Part shown: positions 1 through 10,695 of the stretch, in pieces | Layout of the letters: each line of letters opens with the position of its first letter | Position numbering within the stretch: the stretch's first letter is position 1 | Assembly: GCF_003597395.2 (NCBI RefSeq) | Contig: NC_133769.1 | Location: forward strand, 373,841,115 to 373,905,114 | DNA from: Chelonoidis abingdonii | Lineage: Eukaryota > Chordata > Testudines > Testudinidae | Reading direction: 5' to 3' | Length of the DNA: 64,000 nt | The notes under the pieces: model-generated | Told to the model about the DNA's origin: nothing | The model's input: only the letters and a program-made list of their open reading frames with translations | The model's database searches: none | Position numbers and translations under genes: made by a program

Positions 1-321
1 TGGTCTCAAACTCTGAGACACTTGAGACCTGCGGGCACTTCTTGGCCAATACTGGAAACACGAGGAAGCAGTTCCCCTGAACAATCCAGCCCCAGGATTG
101 ATGCAGAGATGGCTCAATGCCATGCAGCCCCCACCACTTGGGTGGAGGTCAACCAGCACACAACATGGGACCTATGCAGGGGTTACATCCCTGTCCTGAC
201 ACAGACCACAGGCCTGGCTTCTCCTTCCACACAGGCAGTGCCAACACAACTTGTGTGGCCAATAAATACCCACTGAATTTAATTAGGCAAGTCCAGCCCC
301 ACCCCTGGCCAAGCGACTCAC

Positions 322-472
322 CTGGCTGGCATCACGCACTCTAGGAAGTCCAAGGTGCTAATGGTCTTGCAGCCCTTGATGCCATAGGCCCCCAACCACT
401 TGTGCACGGTGTTGTGCGTGAGGCGAGATGGCTGGACAAGTATGCGCAGCTCCTCCAGTGACAGGTACTTTC
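322..472 (-). CDS. TPP1: TPP1 prodomain exon (fourth exon in window)
   Basis: This is a 151-nt exon. The acceptor is CTGCAG just right of 472 and the donor is GTGAGT from 321 leftward. It starts with GA, completing a Gly codon with the G left by the previous exon, and leaves AG for an Arg codon. It encodes 49 full codons including [19 protein letters not shown] and [14 protein letters not shown], which match the propeptide of sedolisins (activation domain). The next exon, expected to carry the end of this motif, is not in 1-321, so the gene continues outside the window. Confidence 0.93.
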
Positions 473-2375
473 CTGCAGCACAGGGCAGAGGTGACAGCTA
501 GTTGGCCTCCACCTAGGAGGCATGTGGGTGGACAGTAAGGCAGCTCTCTCCTGGAAGAGTACAGAACCCCCATGCCCCAGGGAAACACCTCCATATTTGT
601 ACCCTTGGCCTCCCAGCACACCACGTTGTCAGATTCTGCTCTTCACAGCACCTGCACTGGTTAGGCAGAGAGGCACTCCCCGGGCATGGTGGCGTGGAGG
701 GTGATGTAAAGCAGAGGGCAGCTGCGTGAACAGCCCCAAGTCCCTCTGGAAGATCTCCCTTGGTCCCCACTCTCTCCAGGGCAGTTACCATACTGAGGTG
801 AATCAGGGTCTGAGACTCTTCCCACCAGCTTCACTAGATGCTCCACATTCTGTTGCCTGAGGGCAAAGGTCAACACAAGCTCATCCGAGGGAGCGACCCG
901 GCCCACGTGGCTCCATCCAGCAGGGATCCTGAGGGGAAGAGAGATGCTGTGGTGACTCAGCAGGAGGGAGTGGGGCCCAAATAGCGTGAGCAGAGCTGGC
1001 ACTAGCTATAAGCAGGGCAGCTCAAGGGGGCCCCCATTCACTTTTTAGTATGTGTTGTGGGAGGCCCCCCAAAATATTCTTGTATAGAGCCTCCACTGGG
1101 CTAGCATCACCTCTGGCAGGGTGGTGGGAAACTCGCAGTTACACCGGGAGATCCATACACCCTGGAGCCACGACTCTGCCCCACTCAGCAGTGCTTTGAT
1201 CGACAGGATGTTCCAGGTGCATTGGCGAGAGAAAGGGAGCAGCGGCCTTCAGGCAGAGCAGAACCCAGCACTAGGTGCTTAGTCCCCACCCACGAGGCAG
1301 CACTTACCGGAGACTCTGGTCCTGCTCTGGGGCCCAGCCCAATGCTAGGGAACACCACCAGTCCGCAAGACTCACAGCGACTGCCAGCAGGAACCTGCCA
1401 CGGAAAGCACAACAGACAGCATCAGAGCTCGACCAGGGAGACCCCTGCACATACGGCCCGGGAGCTCCTTCCTCCTCCCGCCACCAGGGAGACCCTGCCA
1501 CCTCTTTCAAATGCCGGGGAGACCCCCACCCCCAGCAGCTCCTTCACTCTCCCCCCGCTGGGAGACCCCCCACATGCCACGGCCAGCCTCCCCATTCCCC
1601 CGCCCCCCGCTGGAGGAGATCACACCACCCCAACAGCCTGCAGCTCCTCCCGCCTCACCCCACCGCTAGGTAGACACGCGCATGCCGCCCACGCCAGCGG
1701 GAGCTCCCTTCTCCTCCCTCCCCCCTCCGCTCCAAGCAGCTCATTCCCCCCAGGGAAGACCCCCCCCCACTTGCCTGTCAGCTCTCTATCCCCACCGGGG
1801 AGAACCCCCCCCAACGCCCGCAGCTCCCCCCACACCCCCAGCAGCTCCTCCCCCCCGGGAGACCCTCCCCCACTGACCCGCAACTCCTTCCCCCCAAGCA
1901 GCTCCATCCCCCGGGGAGACCCCTCCATTACAAGAATAACACTCACTGCCCGACAGCTCCTCCCCCCGGAACCCCCCACACCCCGAGAACAGCCTTCCCC
2001 TCCCCGCCTGGGAGACCCCCCCACTGCCCGGCTCAAAGCAGCTCTCCCCCCAGGGAGAACCCCCGAACAGACCTGTCAGCTCCTTCCCCCTCCCCCCGGA
2101 GACCCCCCTCACTGCCCGCCACCCCTTCCCACACCCCAGCAGCAGCTCTTCCCCCCCAGGGAGACCCCCCACTGCCATGTCAGCTGCCTTCCCCCTCCCC
2201 GCCCGCGGAGACCCCCCCCCACTACCCGCTTCAGCTCTTCACCCTCCCCGCCCGCTGGAATCCCCCACTGCCCCCACACTGCCCGTCTGCTCCTTCCCCC
2301 CCTCAGGTACCCAGCCCTCCACCCGTCCCGTAACGCCCCAGCCCGAATCTGGGTCACGCGCCGGATCGTCAACAT
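322..2375 (-). CDS. TPP1: TPP1, 5' part of gene (tripeptidyl-peptidase 1), partial
   Basis: TPP1 is the lysosomal serine-carboxyl (sedolisin, S53) tripeptidyl peptidase that trims tripeptides from protein N-termini and is made as a proenzyme. The window holds only the signal peptide and the start of the inhibitory prodomain. The catalytic Glu-Asp-Ser domain lies beyond the left edge. Exons read right to left: tentative 2311-2375, then 1308-1394, 789-928 and 322-472. All have GT-AG borders and the phases agree (2, 2, 1 and 2 nt carried over). The joined peptide contains [15 protein letters not shown] and [17 protein letters not shown], typical of the TPP1 prodomain. The neighbour to the right is DCHS1 in the same orientation, as in mammals. 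Recognition is from remembered family sequence, not from a search. Exon 1 is the weak part; the other three exons are secure. Confidence 0.88.
789..928 (-). CDS. TPP1: TPP1 prodomain exon (third exon in window)
   Basis: This is a 140-nt exon with acceptor CCTCAG before 928 and donor GTAACT after 789. It encodes 46 full codons: a Trp-containing start ([18 protein letters not shown]), then [18 protein letters not shown] and SDPDSPQY. This is the N-terminal prodomain block of TPP1 after the signal peptide. The phase joins perfectly to both neighbours: one G enters from the left-over CG of exon 2, and one G leaves to meet GA. Confidence 0.95.
1308..1394 (-). CDS. TPP1: TPP1 signal-peptide exon (second exon)
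   Basis: This is an 87-nt exon with acceptor GTGGCAG before 1394 and donor GTAAGT after 1308. It encodes a hydrophobic run [19 protein letters not shown] followed by WAPEQDQSL, i.e. the hydrophobic core of a secretory signal peptide and the start of the propeptide. The CG left at its end plus G from the next exon gives Arg. The layout matches TPP1, in which a tiny first exon precedes an exon with the hydrophobic core. The exon is just left of a C-rich minisatellite in intron 1. Confidence 0.85.
1430..2300. repeat. C-rich degenerate minisatellite in TPP1 intron 1
   Basis: The plus strand repeats blocks of the type CAGCTCCTCCCCCC followed by GGGAGACCCCC with variable spacing of roughly 40-60 bases, over about 870 bp. 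The strand bias is strong (C on plus, G on minus), so on the TPP1 sense strand it is G-rich with many G-runs. The long plus-strand open frame across it (1222-2397) is Pro/Ser/Thr low complexity and a by-product of the composition. It probably expanded from a CTCC/GGGAGAC-type unit. Confidence 0.8.
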
Positions 2376-2950
2376 GATTCCGAATGAACACGCGTGACGA
2401 GCCTGCTGCTGGGTCACATACCAGAAGGCCCGCGTCCAGGGTGGACTACTGGGGTGCCTGCGAGCCCGCCCCAGCGCCCGGTCAAGCGACATCCCAGTGG
2501 CCCGCGACCGAGCAGAGCCGGAGCCGGAGCCGGGGCCGGGCAGCGGGGGCGGGGCCGTCGTTCGGTTTCAGAGTGAACGACCCGGCGTCCGGCGCTGCTG
2601 GGACCCGGGCCAGGCGCCGCCTCCCACCCCGGGTTCCTGCGCTGTCGGGTGCTGGCTGGTCGGGGTCGGAGCCGCTCCTAGCGGACAGTGCCCGGGCACG
2701 GCGCTGGGGGGTGGAGCGGGGAGGGGGCACGGCGCCGCGGGCAGAGCAGGAGGTGGAGCAAAGCAGCCCCTTGAGGGGGGAGGCGAGGCTAATTCTGCTG
2801 TGAAGGGAGGGGAGGAAAGCTCAGCTGGGGGCATTGGCCCCAGGGTGGGGGCAGAATCATCAGCCCCTCCACCCCTCCCCGGTGTCTGGGCTGGGGGGCT
2901 CCCAGGCGATCGAGGGTTAGGGCTCCGTGCCCTCTCCCCATGGCGGCCCC
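2290..2950 (-). promoter_or_regulatory. CpG-rich segment, probable TPP1 promoter
   Basis: This segment is GC-rich with many CpG dinucleotides (for example CGCGCCGGATCG near 2357 and repeated GGAGCCGG and GGGGCGGGGC near 2518-2555). No TATA box is evident. It lies directly upstream of the TPP1 signal-peptide exons on the minus strand, where a housekeeping lysosomal gene is expected to have a CpG-island promoter. GC-box-like GGGCGGGG sits at about 2547. The role is inferred from position and composition. Nothing shows a transcript to the right. Confidence 0.55.
2311..2375 (-). CDS. TPP1: Candidate TPP1 first coding exon
   Basis: An ATG at 2375-2373 opens 21 codons plus GG, followed by GTACCTGAG as donor. 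The left-over GG joins the G of the second exon to give Gly, so the phase is right. The peptide starts [13 protein letters not shown], an Arg-rich n-region that would precede the hydrophobic core. The exon lies in the GC-rich segment expected for the promoter and first exon. Weak points: the n-region would be longer than usual for TPP1, the same frame is open further upstream to another ATG near 2492, and a short exon of this kind can arise by chance. Transcript data would settle it. Confidence 0.4.
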
Positions 2951-3569
2951 CAGCAGAGGGCACTGGGCTCTCACCTCAGCCCCCTCCTTCTCCCTGTCCC
3001 TCTCACTTCAGCCCCGCCCCATCCCTCTTCCCCTCCCCCATTTCTGTTCTCTCTCCTCCTCCCACTTCGCCCCCCCCTTCCCCCCAGCCCCGTTTCCCCG
3101 TCTCTCCCATCTCCTCCTGGCTACTGAAGCTCTCTGCTTTTCAATTAGAGTCATTATCCTAATGATGTGACCTTCCCCCATCTCCCAGGTGCCTGTCAAG
3201 GTAGTAGTGACTAGGGGCTTTTGTTAATTTATGTCCAAACCTGTGTATTGCATAACAAAAGCTAAATTCCAACTTTTGGGGCATTGTTTTACATCCACAC
3301 TTGTCCACAATGTAGGAGAACCAGTGAATGAAAGGCAGAGTGCAGTATGCTGGATGGCTGAAAGATTGGCACTGGAGCTATTGGAGGCAGGCTGAAAACT
3401 CCTGCTCAGTGGCGGGTGGTGGAGCAGGGATCGAGAGAGGGAACTGGGGTATGGGACAGGGCGTGGGGCAGGGCGCAGAAATAGTGGAGAGTGGGGGTGG
3501 CTGATGGGGCAGGGAGAGAGTTTGGAGCGTGCCTGCCCTTGCACTCTCCTTTCCTGCATATCTCTAGGG

Positions 3570-4319
3570 CAGTGGTCCCCAATGCGGTGCCCGCGGGCGC
3601 CATAGCACCTGCTGGGGCATTTATGTGCACTCGCCTAGTGCCCAGCAGGGGAGAGAAGCTGCAGCCCCATGTCTGCCGGGGACAGAGAACTCCGGGGCTG
3701 CAGGCTGCGAGGGTCGATGTTCTCAGTCCCCAGCAGACGCCAGACTGCGGCTTCTCTCCGGCTTCGAAGCTGCGGCCGCGCTCCTGCCGGGGACACAGAA
3801 CTCCGGGGCTGCAGGCTGCGGGTGCCAGCGTTCTCAGTTCCCGGCAGGCGTGGGGCTGCAGCTTAAGCCAGAGAGAAACCGTGGACAGAGAACTCTGGGC
3901 CTGCCGGGGACACAGAACTCGGGGGCTGCAGGCTTCATCCTATGTTAAAGTAAGAATAATAAATATATTTGGACCAGTAGTTCAACAATGTTTGACTTTT
4001 TTAAAATACATAAGATGAAAACTGTTTATGATATTTATTTTGTAAAAACTCCTCTATTTTTCTTACAGGTAGATAAAAAAAGAGCAAATTCACATAGTAA
4101 GGTGAAAGAGTAATTGCCTAATAATTGAATTAATACCTTTTACATGTAAAATTACCCTTTTTATCTTATGGATTCATATATTGTGTAATATTAAATATGA
4201 TGTTTTTCATATTATTTAATGTACAAATACAAAATAATCCTTGAAAAATTGTTGATGCCCACCACGCTCTTCTGAAAACATGAATGTGCTACTGGCCACA
4301 AAAAGGTTGGAGACCACTG
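3570..4319 (+). mobile_element. Non-autonomous hAT-like DNA transposon, 750 bp
   Basis: The ends are inverted: CAGTGGTCCCCAA at 3570 and TTGGAGACCACTG ending at 4319. They are flanked by a perfect 8-bp direct repeat CTCTAGGG (3562-3569 and 4320-4327), the mark of hAT transposition. The inside has two parts. The left (to about 3950) is GC-rich with four diverged copies of a block beginning CCGGGGACAGAGAACTC. The right (3950-4310) is AT-rich. There is no transposase frame, so it depended on a partner. The intact duplication suggests a fairly recent insertion. Confidence 0.9.
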
Positions 4320-4339
4320 CTCTAGGGAACTGGATCTGC

Positions 4340-5130
4340 CCTCACTGAAGGAGGGCAGATGTGAGAGGGCTGGGAGCCAGGACTCCTGGGTTCCAAGGCA
4401 GGGGGGGAGGGTGTCTAGTGGTCAGAGCAGGGGAGCTGGGAGCCAGCGCTCCTGGGTTCCAAGCTGGGGTTGGGGGGAGATGTCTAGTGGTCAGAGCAGG
4501 GGGGCTGGGAGGCAGGACTCCTGGGTTCCATGCCGGAGGGTGGGTGTCCAGTGGTCAGATCGGGGGGGGCTGCGAGCCAGCACTCCTGGGTTCCATCCTG
4601 GGGTGGGGGGGAGATTTCTAGTGGTCAGAGCAGGGGGGCTGGGAGCCAAGACTCCTGGGTTCTATCCCAGGGCTGATGGGGGGGGATGTTTAGTGGTTAG
4701 AGCAGGGGGGCTGGGAGGCAGGACTCCTGGGTTCCAAGCTGGGGTTGGGGGGAGATGTCTAGTGGTCAGAGCAGGGGAGCTGGGAGCCAGCGCTCCTGGG
4801 TTCCAAGCTGGGGTTGGGGGGAGATGTCTAGTGGTCAGAGCAGGGGGGCTGGGAGGCAGGACTCCTGGGTTCCATGCGGGGGGGGGGGGTGTCTAGTGGT
4901 CAGATTAAGGGGGCTGCGAGCCAGCGCTCCTGGGTTCCATCCTGGGGTGGGGAGGAGATTTCTAGTGGTTAGAGCAGGGGGGCTGGGAGGCAGGACTCCT
5001 GCATTCTATCCCAGGGCCGGGGCGGGGAGATGTTGAGTAGGTAGAGCAGGGGGGCTCGGAGGCGAGACTCCTGGGTTCTATCCCAGGGCCAGGGGGAGGG
5101 GGGTTTAGTGATTAGAGCAGGGCCAGGAGC
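4340..5130 (+). repeat. SINE-derived minisatellite, about 11 units of 64-72 bp
   Basis: Each unit reads TCTAGTGGTCAGAGCAGG, then GCTGGGAGCCAG, then GACTCCTGGGTTCCA, then a G-rich spacer. Unit starts near 4414, 4483, 4547, 4617, 4689, 4758, 4827, 4892, 4961, 5033 and 5104 give spacings of 64-72. TAGTGGTTAGAGC and GGTTCTATCCC resemble the Pol III A and B boxes of tRNA-derived reptile SINEs, so the array appears to have grown from a SINE head. A single dispersed copy of the same head is at about 6755-6825. Repeated open frames here are composition artefacts. Confidence 0.85.
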
Positions 5131-8100
5131 GGGGTGCAGGGCGCTGGACAGGCGGACTAGCTGTGTGGGAAAGTGCTGGGCCTGGCAGCATCAATAGATG
5201 CCTTGCATGGGCTTGGGGGGCTAGGCTGCAGGGGCTCTATGTCAACCCTGAGCTCTGCTTTGGCTCCAACTGGGAGAGCCCCGACCCCATGTCTCCCCCA
5301 ACTCCCCCTCCATAGCCTTAGCTGGGCGGTAGCAGAGTTGGAGGAAAGGGGAAAGGTGCTAGACCTCAGCCATCTGCAGAGGCTGAGTCACGGGGGGGTA
5401 TGGCGCTGTTCCTCAGGGCCCAGCTGCCAGCATATAGAGCCCTTGGCCCCGCTGGAGCATGGGGCCCGGCTGGACCCCCCTGCAGATGCCTGCGGGATGA
5501 GGTGGCGGGCGGGGAGAGCTGCCCTCCACTGGTTCCCGGGATAAATATTTACGGAGCTGTTCTAACAGTAACCCAAACAGCCCTGGTCCCCAGCTGTGAG
5601 ACACTGCAGCTGCTGCTGCACTCCTGTGGGTGGGGCGGCACCCAGCCAAGGCTTTGGGAGAGAGATGGTCTGGGGAGTGCAGAGCCTGGAGGGTTGCTGG
5701 GGGTGGGGGACTGTGCCAGGCTGTGCCTGGCTGGGAGATGGGGGGTGGGGGGAAGGCATCAAGAACGTATAGATACTCGGGGGAGCATGCCCAGCTAGGC
5801 CTGCCAGATAAATGCTCTGGGTTGCCCTACACCCAGGACCCAGCTAGCACCAGGGCCCAAAGGAGATCAGCAAGAGAGTGAAACCCAGGCTTCCCAGAGC
5901 TGACGCTGCTGGAAGCAGGGGGCAGTTCCCTCTCATCCCTGCACCACTCCCAGCTGGGGGGTCTGTGCCCTGCTGCATGGGGAGTGGTGTCCCATGGGGC
6001 AGGCCTGGCTGTGTGCAGACCAGACCATGATGGTGCAGAGATGGGGATTGGGGTCTTGCCAGCATTGCATGGGGGTCTGTGGGCTGAGACCCAGCTTCTC
6101 AGGGACCCAGACCCTGTCAAGCCCAGATGCGGGATGTGGGGGCCAGACAGGCTCTTGAGCGCAAGTGAAACGTTCCCATGGGCAGCACTCGGGGCCGGGG
6201 CAACAGCTGACATGTCCAAGAGGGCATGGAGCCAGTTGTGATTCCAGTGACAAAGGCTGCTTCTGCCAGCGCTGGTGTGTGTCTGTCTGCTGTTGCCCCC
6301 ATTCACACCCATGAGTGGCCAGGCATACACAGGGACAACTGCAGTGACCACTGCATGGCCCAGGGAACCGATTAAGGGACGGCAGCTTCCCGCTAAAGCC
6401 AGGTGGGGTCAGGACACAGGAGAGTACAGGGCCAGAACCCCTCTAACCTGCAGAAGCACCATTTTCTGCAGGATGCAGTCCCTGCATGCAAAGAGCACAA
6501 GCTCTTCAGCTCCCCACACAGCCCAGGGTATTGCGGAGGGCAGGACTGTTGCTGGGCTGGGGTCAGAGTTAAGGGTGTCTGGGAGACTTGGACCAAATAT
6601 TTAAAGCATGTTCCCAGGCAAAGACACTGTCTGCTTCATCCTGACTCCAAACCTGGAAGTGCAGCCCAGCAGGTGTGTTGAATGCCTTAATAGTGTGGGC
6701 TAGTGGTGACAGCAGGAGCCTGCTGGACTTTGTTCCTGGCTCTGGCAGAGGAGCAGGTTTTAGTGGTAGTGGGTGGGGGCTGGGAACCAGGACTCCTGGG
6801 TTCTCTCCCTGGCTCTGGGTGGGGAGCGTCAGAACTAGATAGCATCATGCCTTAGCAGTGTTACAGCTCTGCTAGCAAGTGGATCTCAGGCTGCCGACTG
6901 GGGTGGGGAAGGAGCAATGAGCAGGGTGAGGGGAATGGCTAGCGGTGCTGCTGAGCTGTGACCCTGGCTGCTCCAGGACAAGGGCAGCGCTGGTTACTTC
7001 CCCGGGTCTGCCAGAGCAGAATCCGAAATCTGGAAGAGCTGAGTGATGGGAAACCATCTGCTCACCACACCCAGCTGCACTCTCATGTTGGAGCCGTGGC
7101 ACCAGCAACACCCTGGGCTGGAGCAGCAGTTGCTGAAGGAGCGAGACATGGGCATCCAGCTCGGGCCAGAGCAGGAAGCAGCCGATGCTGTCCCATCCCA
7201 GTGATGGTGGAGCAGGCGATTGGGATCACAGACATGGCTTTGGTGGCTGGATTGAGGGGCATTGCCAGACCTGGGAGCCAAAGACCACCCCACAGTCAGC
7301 AGTTCTACCCAGCTCCCTGCAGTGCCCCTTGCTGAGTGTGAGGGCGTGGGACGGATGTGAGCAGCCTGTTCCAAAGCATTGTGCAGGGAGGGGAATGACA
7401 TGCCCCTGCCAGGCAGCCACAGAGCAGGGCTGGTTCCTGCTGCCCAGAATAGGGGGGATTGATGTGGCAAACAGCTACTGCTGTGACAGGAGGTGATTCC
7501 TGCGAAGGAGTGTGCGACCTAGGAACCAGCCCTTGCCAACCCACCCTCGTCAGTGCAGGGGGGCACTTGTATTGGAGGGACACAGGGAATTAGCTTGTCT
7601 GCTAATCAGTGACCACTTCCTGGCAGCATTGGAGCCAGTTGTCACCAAGAGCTCAGAGACTGTCACCTGCACCGGAGGGGCCAACTATGTCCTACATCCC
7701 CTGCAGCTCCAGCCCATGTGGTGCTGGCCAGCGTCCCATGTCCAGCACCCAGCTTGTGTCCCCCACCTCCTGCGTCCCACACCCCTTGCAGTGCCTGCCT
7801 GGGTCCCACACCCCCTGCTGTGCCAGCCTAGCTCCCACACACCCTGAAATCCACTTTGTAGATGGAATCCAGCTGCCAGCCTGTAAACTGCCCAGGTTTA
7901 TATGGCTACCTTAAAGCCAAAGCCCCCAGAGGTACCTGCAGGGGACCCAGTTAATTTTGACCAATTGGACCTATTGGAAGTGGGCAAAAGATTTATTAAA
8001 GATGTCAGGGTAAATGGTAAAATGTGCACACGGTGAAGGGACTCCGGGGCCCAGATCCTGGTGATACGATATGATTCAGGAATCTGATATGCTCCCAGGG

Positions 8101-8880
8101 GAGAGAGCAAAGCTCCTTGCCTTAGGGGCATTCAAGCCCGCCTTGCCTTTACCTTGCATGGAACTAGAATGGGACGGATTAAAAAGTATTTTGAAGAGAG
8201 GCCGGGGGGGTGGGTATTTCATGATGTAAGCAGGGGCTGCATGAGCTCTCCCCTGACATCTAGTGATGAGCTGGGGGAGATGACATCAGGACCACGCTCA
8301 CCGTGCCTAGGTGCGCACTGTGGTGGGGCAGCTTTGCCCAAGTGGTCACTTGTGATGGGTTTTGGATCGCAAGTCACTTTGTTATTGGGAGCAGGGGTAA
8401 TAAAGGGTGTTATCCTTCTTATGTCAGTCAAAGAGAGCAGAACTGTGCTTGGCATGCCCTGATTGAGGGGTTTACCCTCAACTGCACTGCGCTTGATCCG
8501 GTTCAGTGTTGTATTGTTAAGAGGAACCCCTAAATATTAAACCCAGCCCTTGGCGCTCCCGACTCCCCCTGGCAGAGGGTTACAATAAAATACCTGCTGC
8601 TGTATTGGTGGGAAATTCTATTGGTTCCCTGTCTGGGGCTGTTAATATTGTGACCCGCAGCGAGAGAGAGAGAATGTCCCGGGGCCCCAGACACACGCTG
8701 CAGAGGGGGCGGCAGCTGAACACAGAGGTGAAACGTCCATACACTTAGCAACAGAGTAGCAATGTGGCCATGGGGAGGGGGTGAGGAGCTGGCCCCCCTT
8801 CAGTGCAAGCAAAAGCCAAGCAGAATTTGCTGCTAGACAAAGTGAAGCCACCTCGCTGGGTAGCATAAGGGAAGATATCC
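5131..8880. other. Intergenic stretch without a recognised gene
   Basis: I see no splice-bounded conserved frame on either strand. The open frames here are short, overlapping on opposite strands and without familiar motifs. Items seen are a tRNA-SINE-like fragment near 6755-6825, short C-rich tracts around 7700-7850, and AT-rich sequence from about 7980 that may be the eroded 5' part of the Gypsy element starting near 8880. A stretch TTGGCGCTCCCGACTCC near 8549 looks like a tRNA primer-binding site, but no LTR could be paired with it. Confidence 0.5.
6755..6825 (+). repeat. tRNA-derived SINE head fragment
   Basis: TTTTAGTGGTAGTGGGTGGG followed by GGACTCCTGGGTTCTCTCCC has the same layout as the units of the 4.3-5.1 kb array: an A-box-like block about 35 bases before a GGTTC B-box-like block. 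No tail is recognisable. Confidence 0.55.
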
Positions 8881-10317
8881 TTAATAATCCCTCAGCTAAA
8901 ATGGGGAGTTTCTTTATGATGAAGGATAGAATATACAGGGAAGCCCCAGCTGGGAAAAATGGGTGCCCCAGGGAACCCTACAGATAGTAAATTTTGCCCA
9001 TTAAACACTGTGGGGACTTGCCCATGAGTGCCTGCTTCTGCCACCTGGGAAGGGCAGTAACTTCTGGGAGGCTACAGAAAAGCTTTTACTGGCCTGCTGT
9101 CCAGAATGTCGTAATGGAATACTGAAAATGCACAACATAGCAAAAGTGGGAGAAGATGACAGGTCTCTGCAGGGTCTTTTATCAATGATTAAAGAAGCAG
9201 TTTACAGGGTTGTCATAATATCATAGGGCCATGCTGAAAGGGGAAAAGATTTATATTAACGGAGGTAGATTTTGCCACCAGATATCTGGAAGCCGTTGCT
9301 GTCACAAACATGGAGGCTGGAACAGGTGCAGATGCCCAGCAGGGTGGGCCTTTCCAAAAGAAATCAGATCATAGGTCAGCTTTCATAGTGCAGATATTTG
9401 GTGAGTTAGAGGATGTGGGTTAATACAATTTAAATTTGCCCCGTACCACCATGGAAAAATGGTTTAATTGTGTGGTTTAGTGGGATCCTGAAGTCTATGT
9501 TAAAAATGTAGGTGGCCAGGAGGGCACGTGACTGGCATGTAATATTGCCTTATTTGTTATTCGCTTAGCAGAAGGTGCCCCCAGAGTCCATGAAGGTTGC
9601 CCCTAGTTGACCCGCACTATGGGAGAGAGGTCAGAGGTTCCCTGGAGCTCATCAGAGGTTCCTAGACGGGCAGCACTGATGCAAAAGGCAAACTGATGGC
9701 AAAGTGCAGAGGTTTAGGGAAGATTTAACATCCCTGATGGGGATTAGTGCAGCTAAACCTCATAAAGCACCAAGCACAGAAAACATGGGCTGGTTGAAAT
9801 ACTCGTGATCACCCAGTCAGTGTGGGGGTTCTGGGGCTGGTTCTACTGCCTGGGGGAAAGCACAGCATTCAAGGAAGGAGCTGTGGACAGTGTAGAAAGG
9901 GTTAACTAAGTTAACTACACTACACAACATGCCTCTAGCAAGGTGGCACTACATACTGTGCACACAGACAGGTTAAAGGAATTCCACAATCAGGAGGCCT
10001 TTGTAAATATGGCATACTATGTGGAAAAGGTCTGTAAGACAGCCTTTCTTGGCCATTTGATGACTGACTAACACAGGGCTACTGCACTAGAGAGCAGTAA
10101 TCTATAGGAAGGGGTAACCCCAATCATGGGTGTGAAGTCACCTGGCAGGAATTGTCTAAGAAGCTGATCTGACTAACAGAGTGGTCCATGAGATCAGCAC
10201 TGAGAGATCACAGCCTGCACCCAGAAGAGACTCCCAGACAACAGGTGGAATGCAGGAGCAAGTGCAGAGAGTGATAATGAGCATGCTGAGAAGGACCCCA
10301 ATTGGGGTGACGGGCAT

Positions 10318-10340
10318 GAGTGAGTGAGTGAGTGAGTGAG
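10318..10340 (+). repeat. (GTGA)n microsatellite
   Basis: About five perfect GTGA units follow GGGCATGA. This is a short simple repeat inside Gypsy element A, between its integrase and RT parts. Confidence 0.9.
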
Positions 10341-10562
10341 AATGGGAATCATAGAGAAATAATAAAAGAGAATAATAGTCCTTGGGCTTCCCCCATTGTC
10401 ATGGTTTCCAAAAAAGCTGGGACAATAAGGTTTTGTGATGACTACAGGAAGTTTAATGCTGACATGCTGGACATATTAAGATGAGCAGAGTTTGGGAGCA
10501 CCCTGGATTTAACAAAGGGGTTTTGGCAGATTCCCCTAGACAATGAAGCACAAGAAAATCCA

Positions 10563-10695
10563 TGTATCAGAGGGGTAGCCATGTTAGTCTGGATCTGTAA
10601 AAGCAGCAAAGAGTCCTGGGGCACCATATAGACTAACAGACGTATTGGAGCATGAACTTTCATGGGTGAATACCCACTTCGTCGTATGCATGTGA
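10563..10695 (+). mobile_element. Short Penelope-associated insert within Gypsy RT
   Basis: This 133-bp segment starts TGTATCAGAGGGGTAGCC and contains GACTAACAGACGTATTGG and GGTGAATACCCACTTCGTC. It is flanked by AAAATCCA at 10555-10562 and 10696-10703 and splits the RT frame of Gypsy element A. The same sequence family recurs at 12258, 17233 and 55350 and as the flank of the Penelope-like element, so it is read as a Penelope-derived single-arm copy. Confidence 0.75.

Noticed and set aside
1222..2397. 391-codon plus-strand open frame
   Set aside because: Pro/Ser/Thr low-complexity translation of the C-rich minisatellite, lying antisense over TPP1 exons and intron 1; no homology is recognised.
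4411..5036. Glycine-rich repeated frames
   Set aside because: They are translations of the SINE-derived minisatellite; unit lengths of 64-72 bases shift the frame and no start or splice context is present.
8540..8600. Retroviral primer-binding site TTGGCGCTCCCGACTCC
   Set aside because: No LTR end with CA directly precedes it and no matching LTR downstream was found, so it is noted only as a possible eroded 5' part of Gypsy element A.
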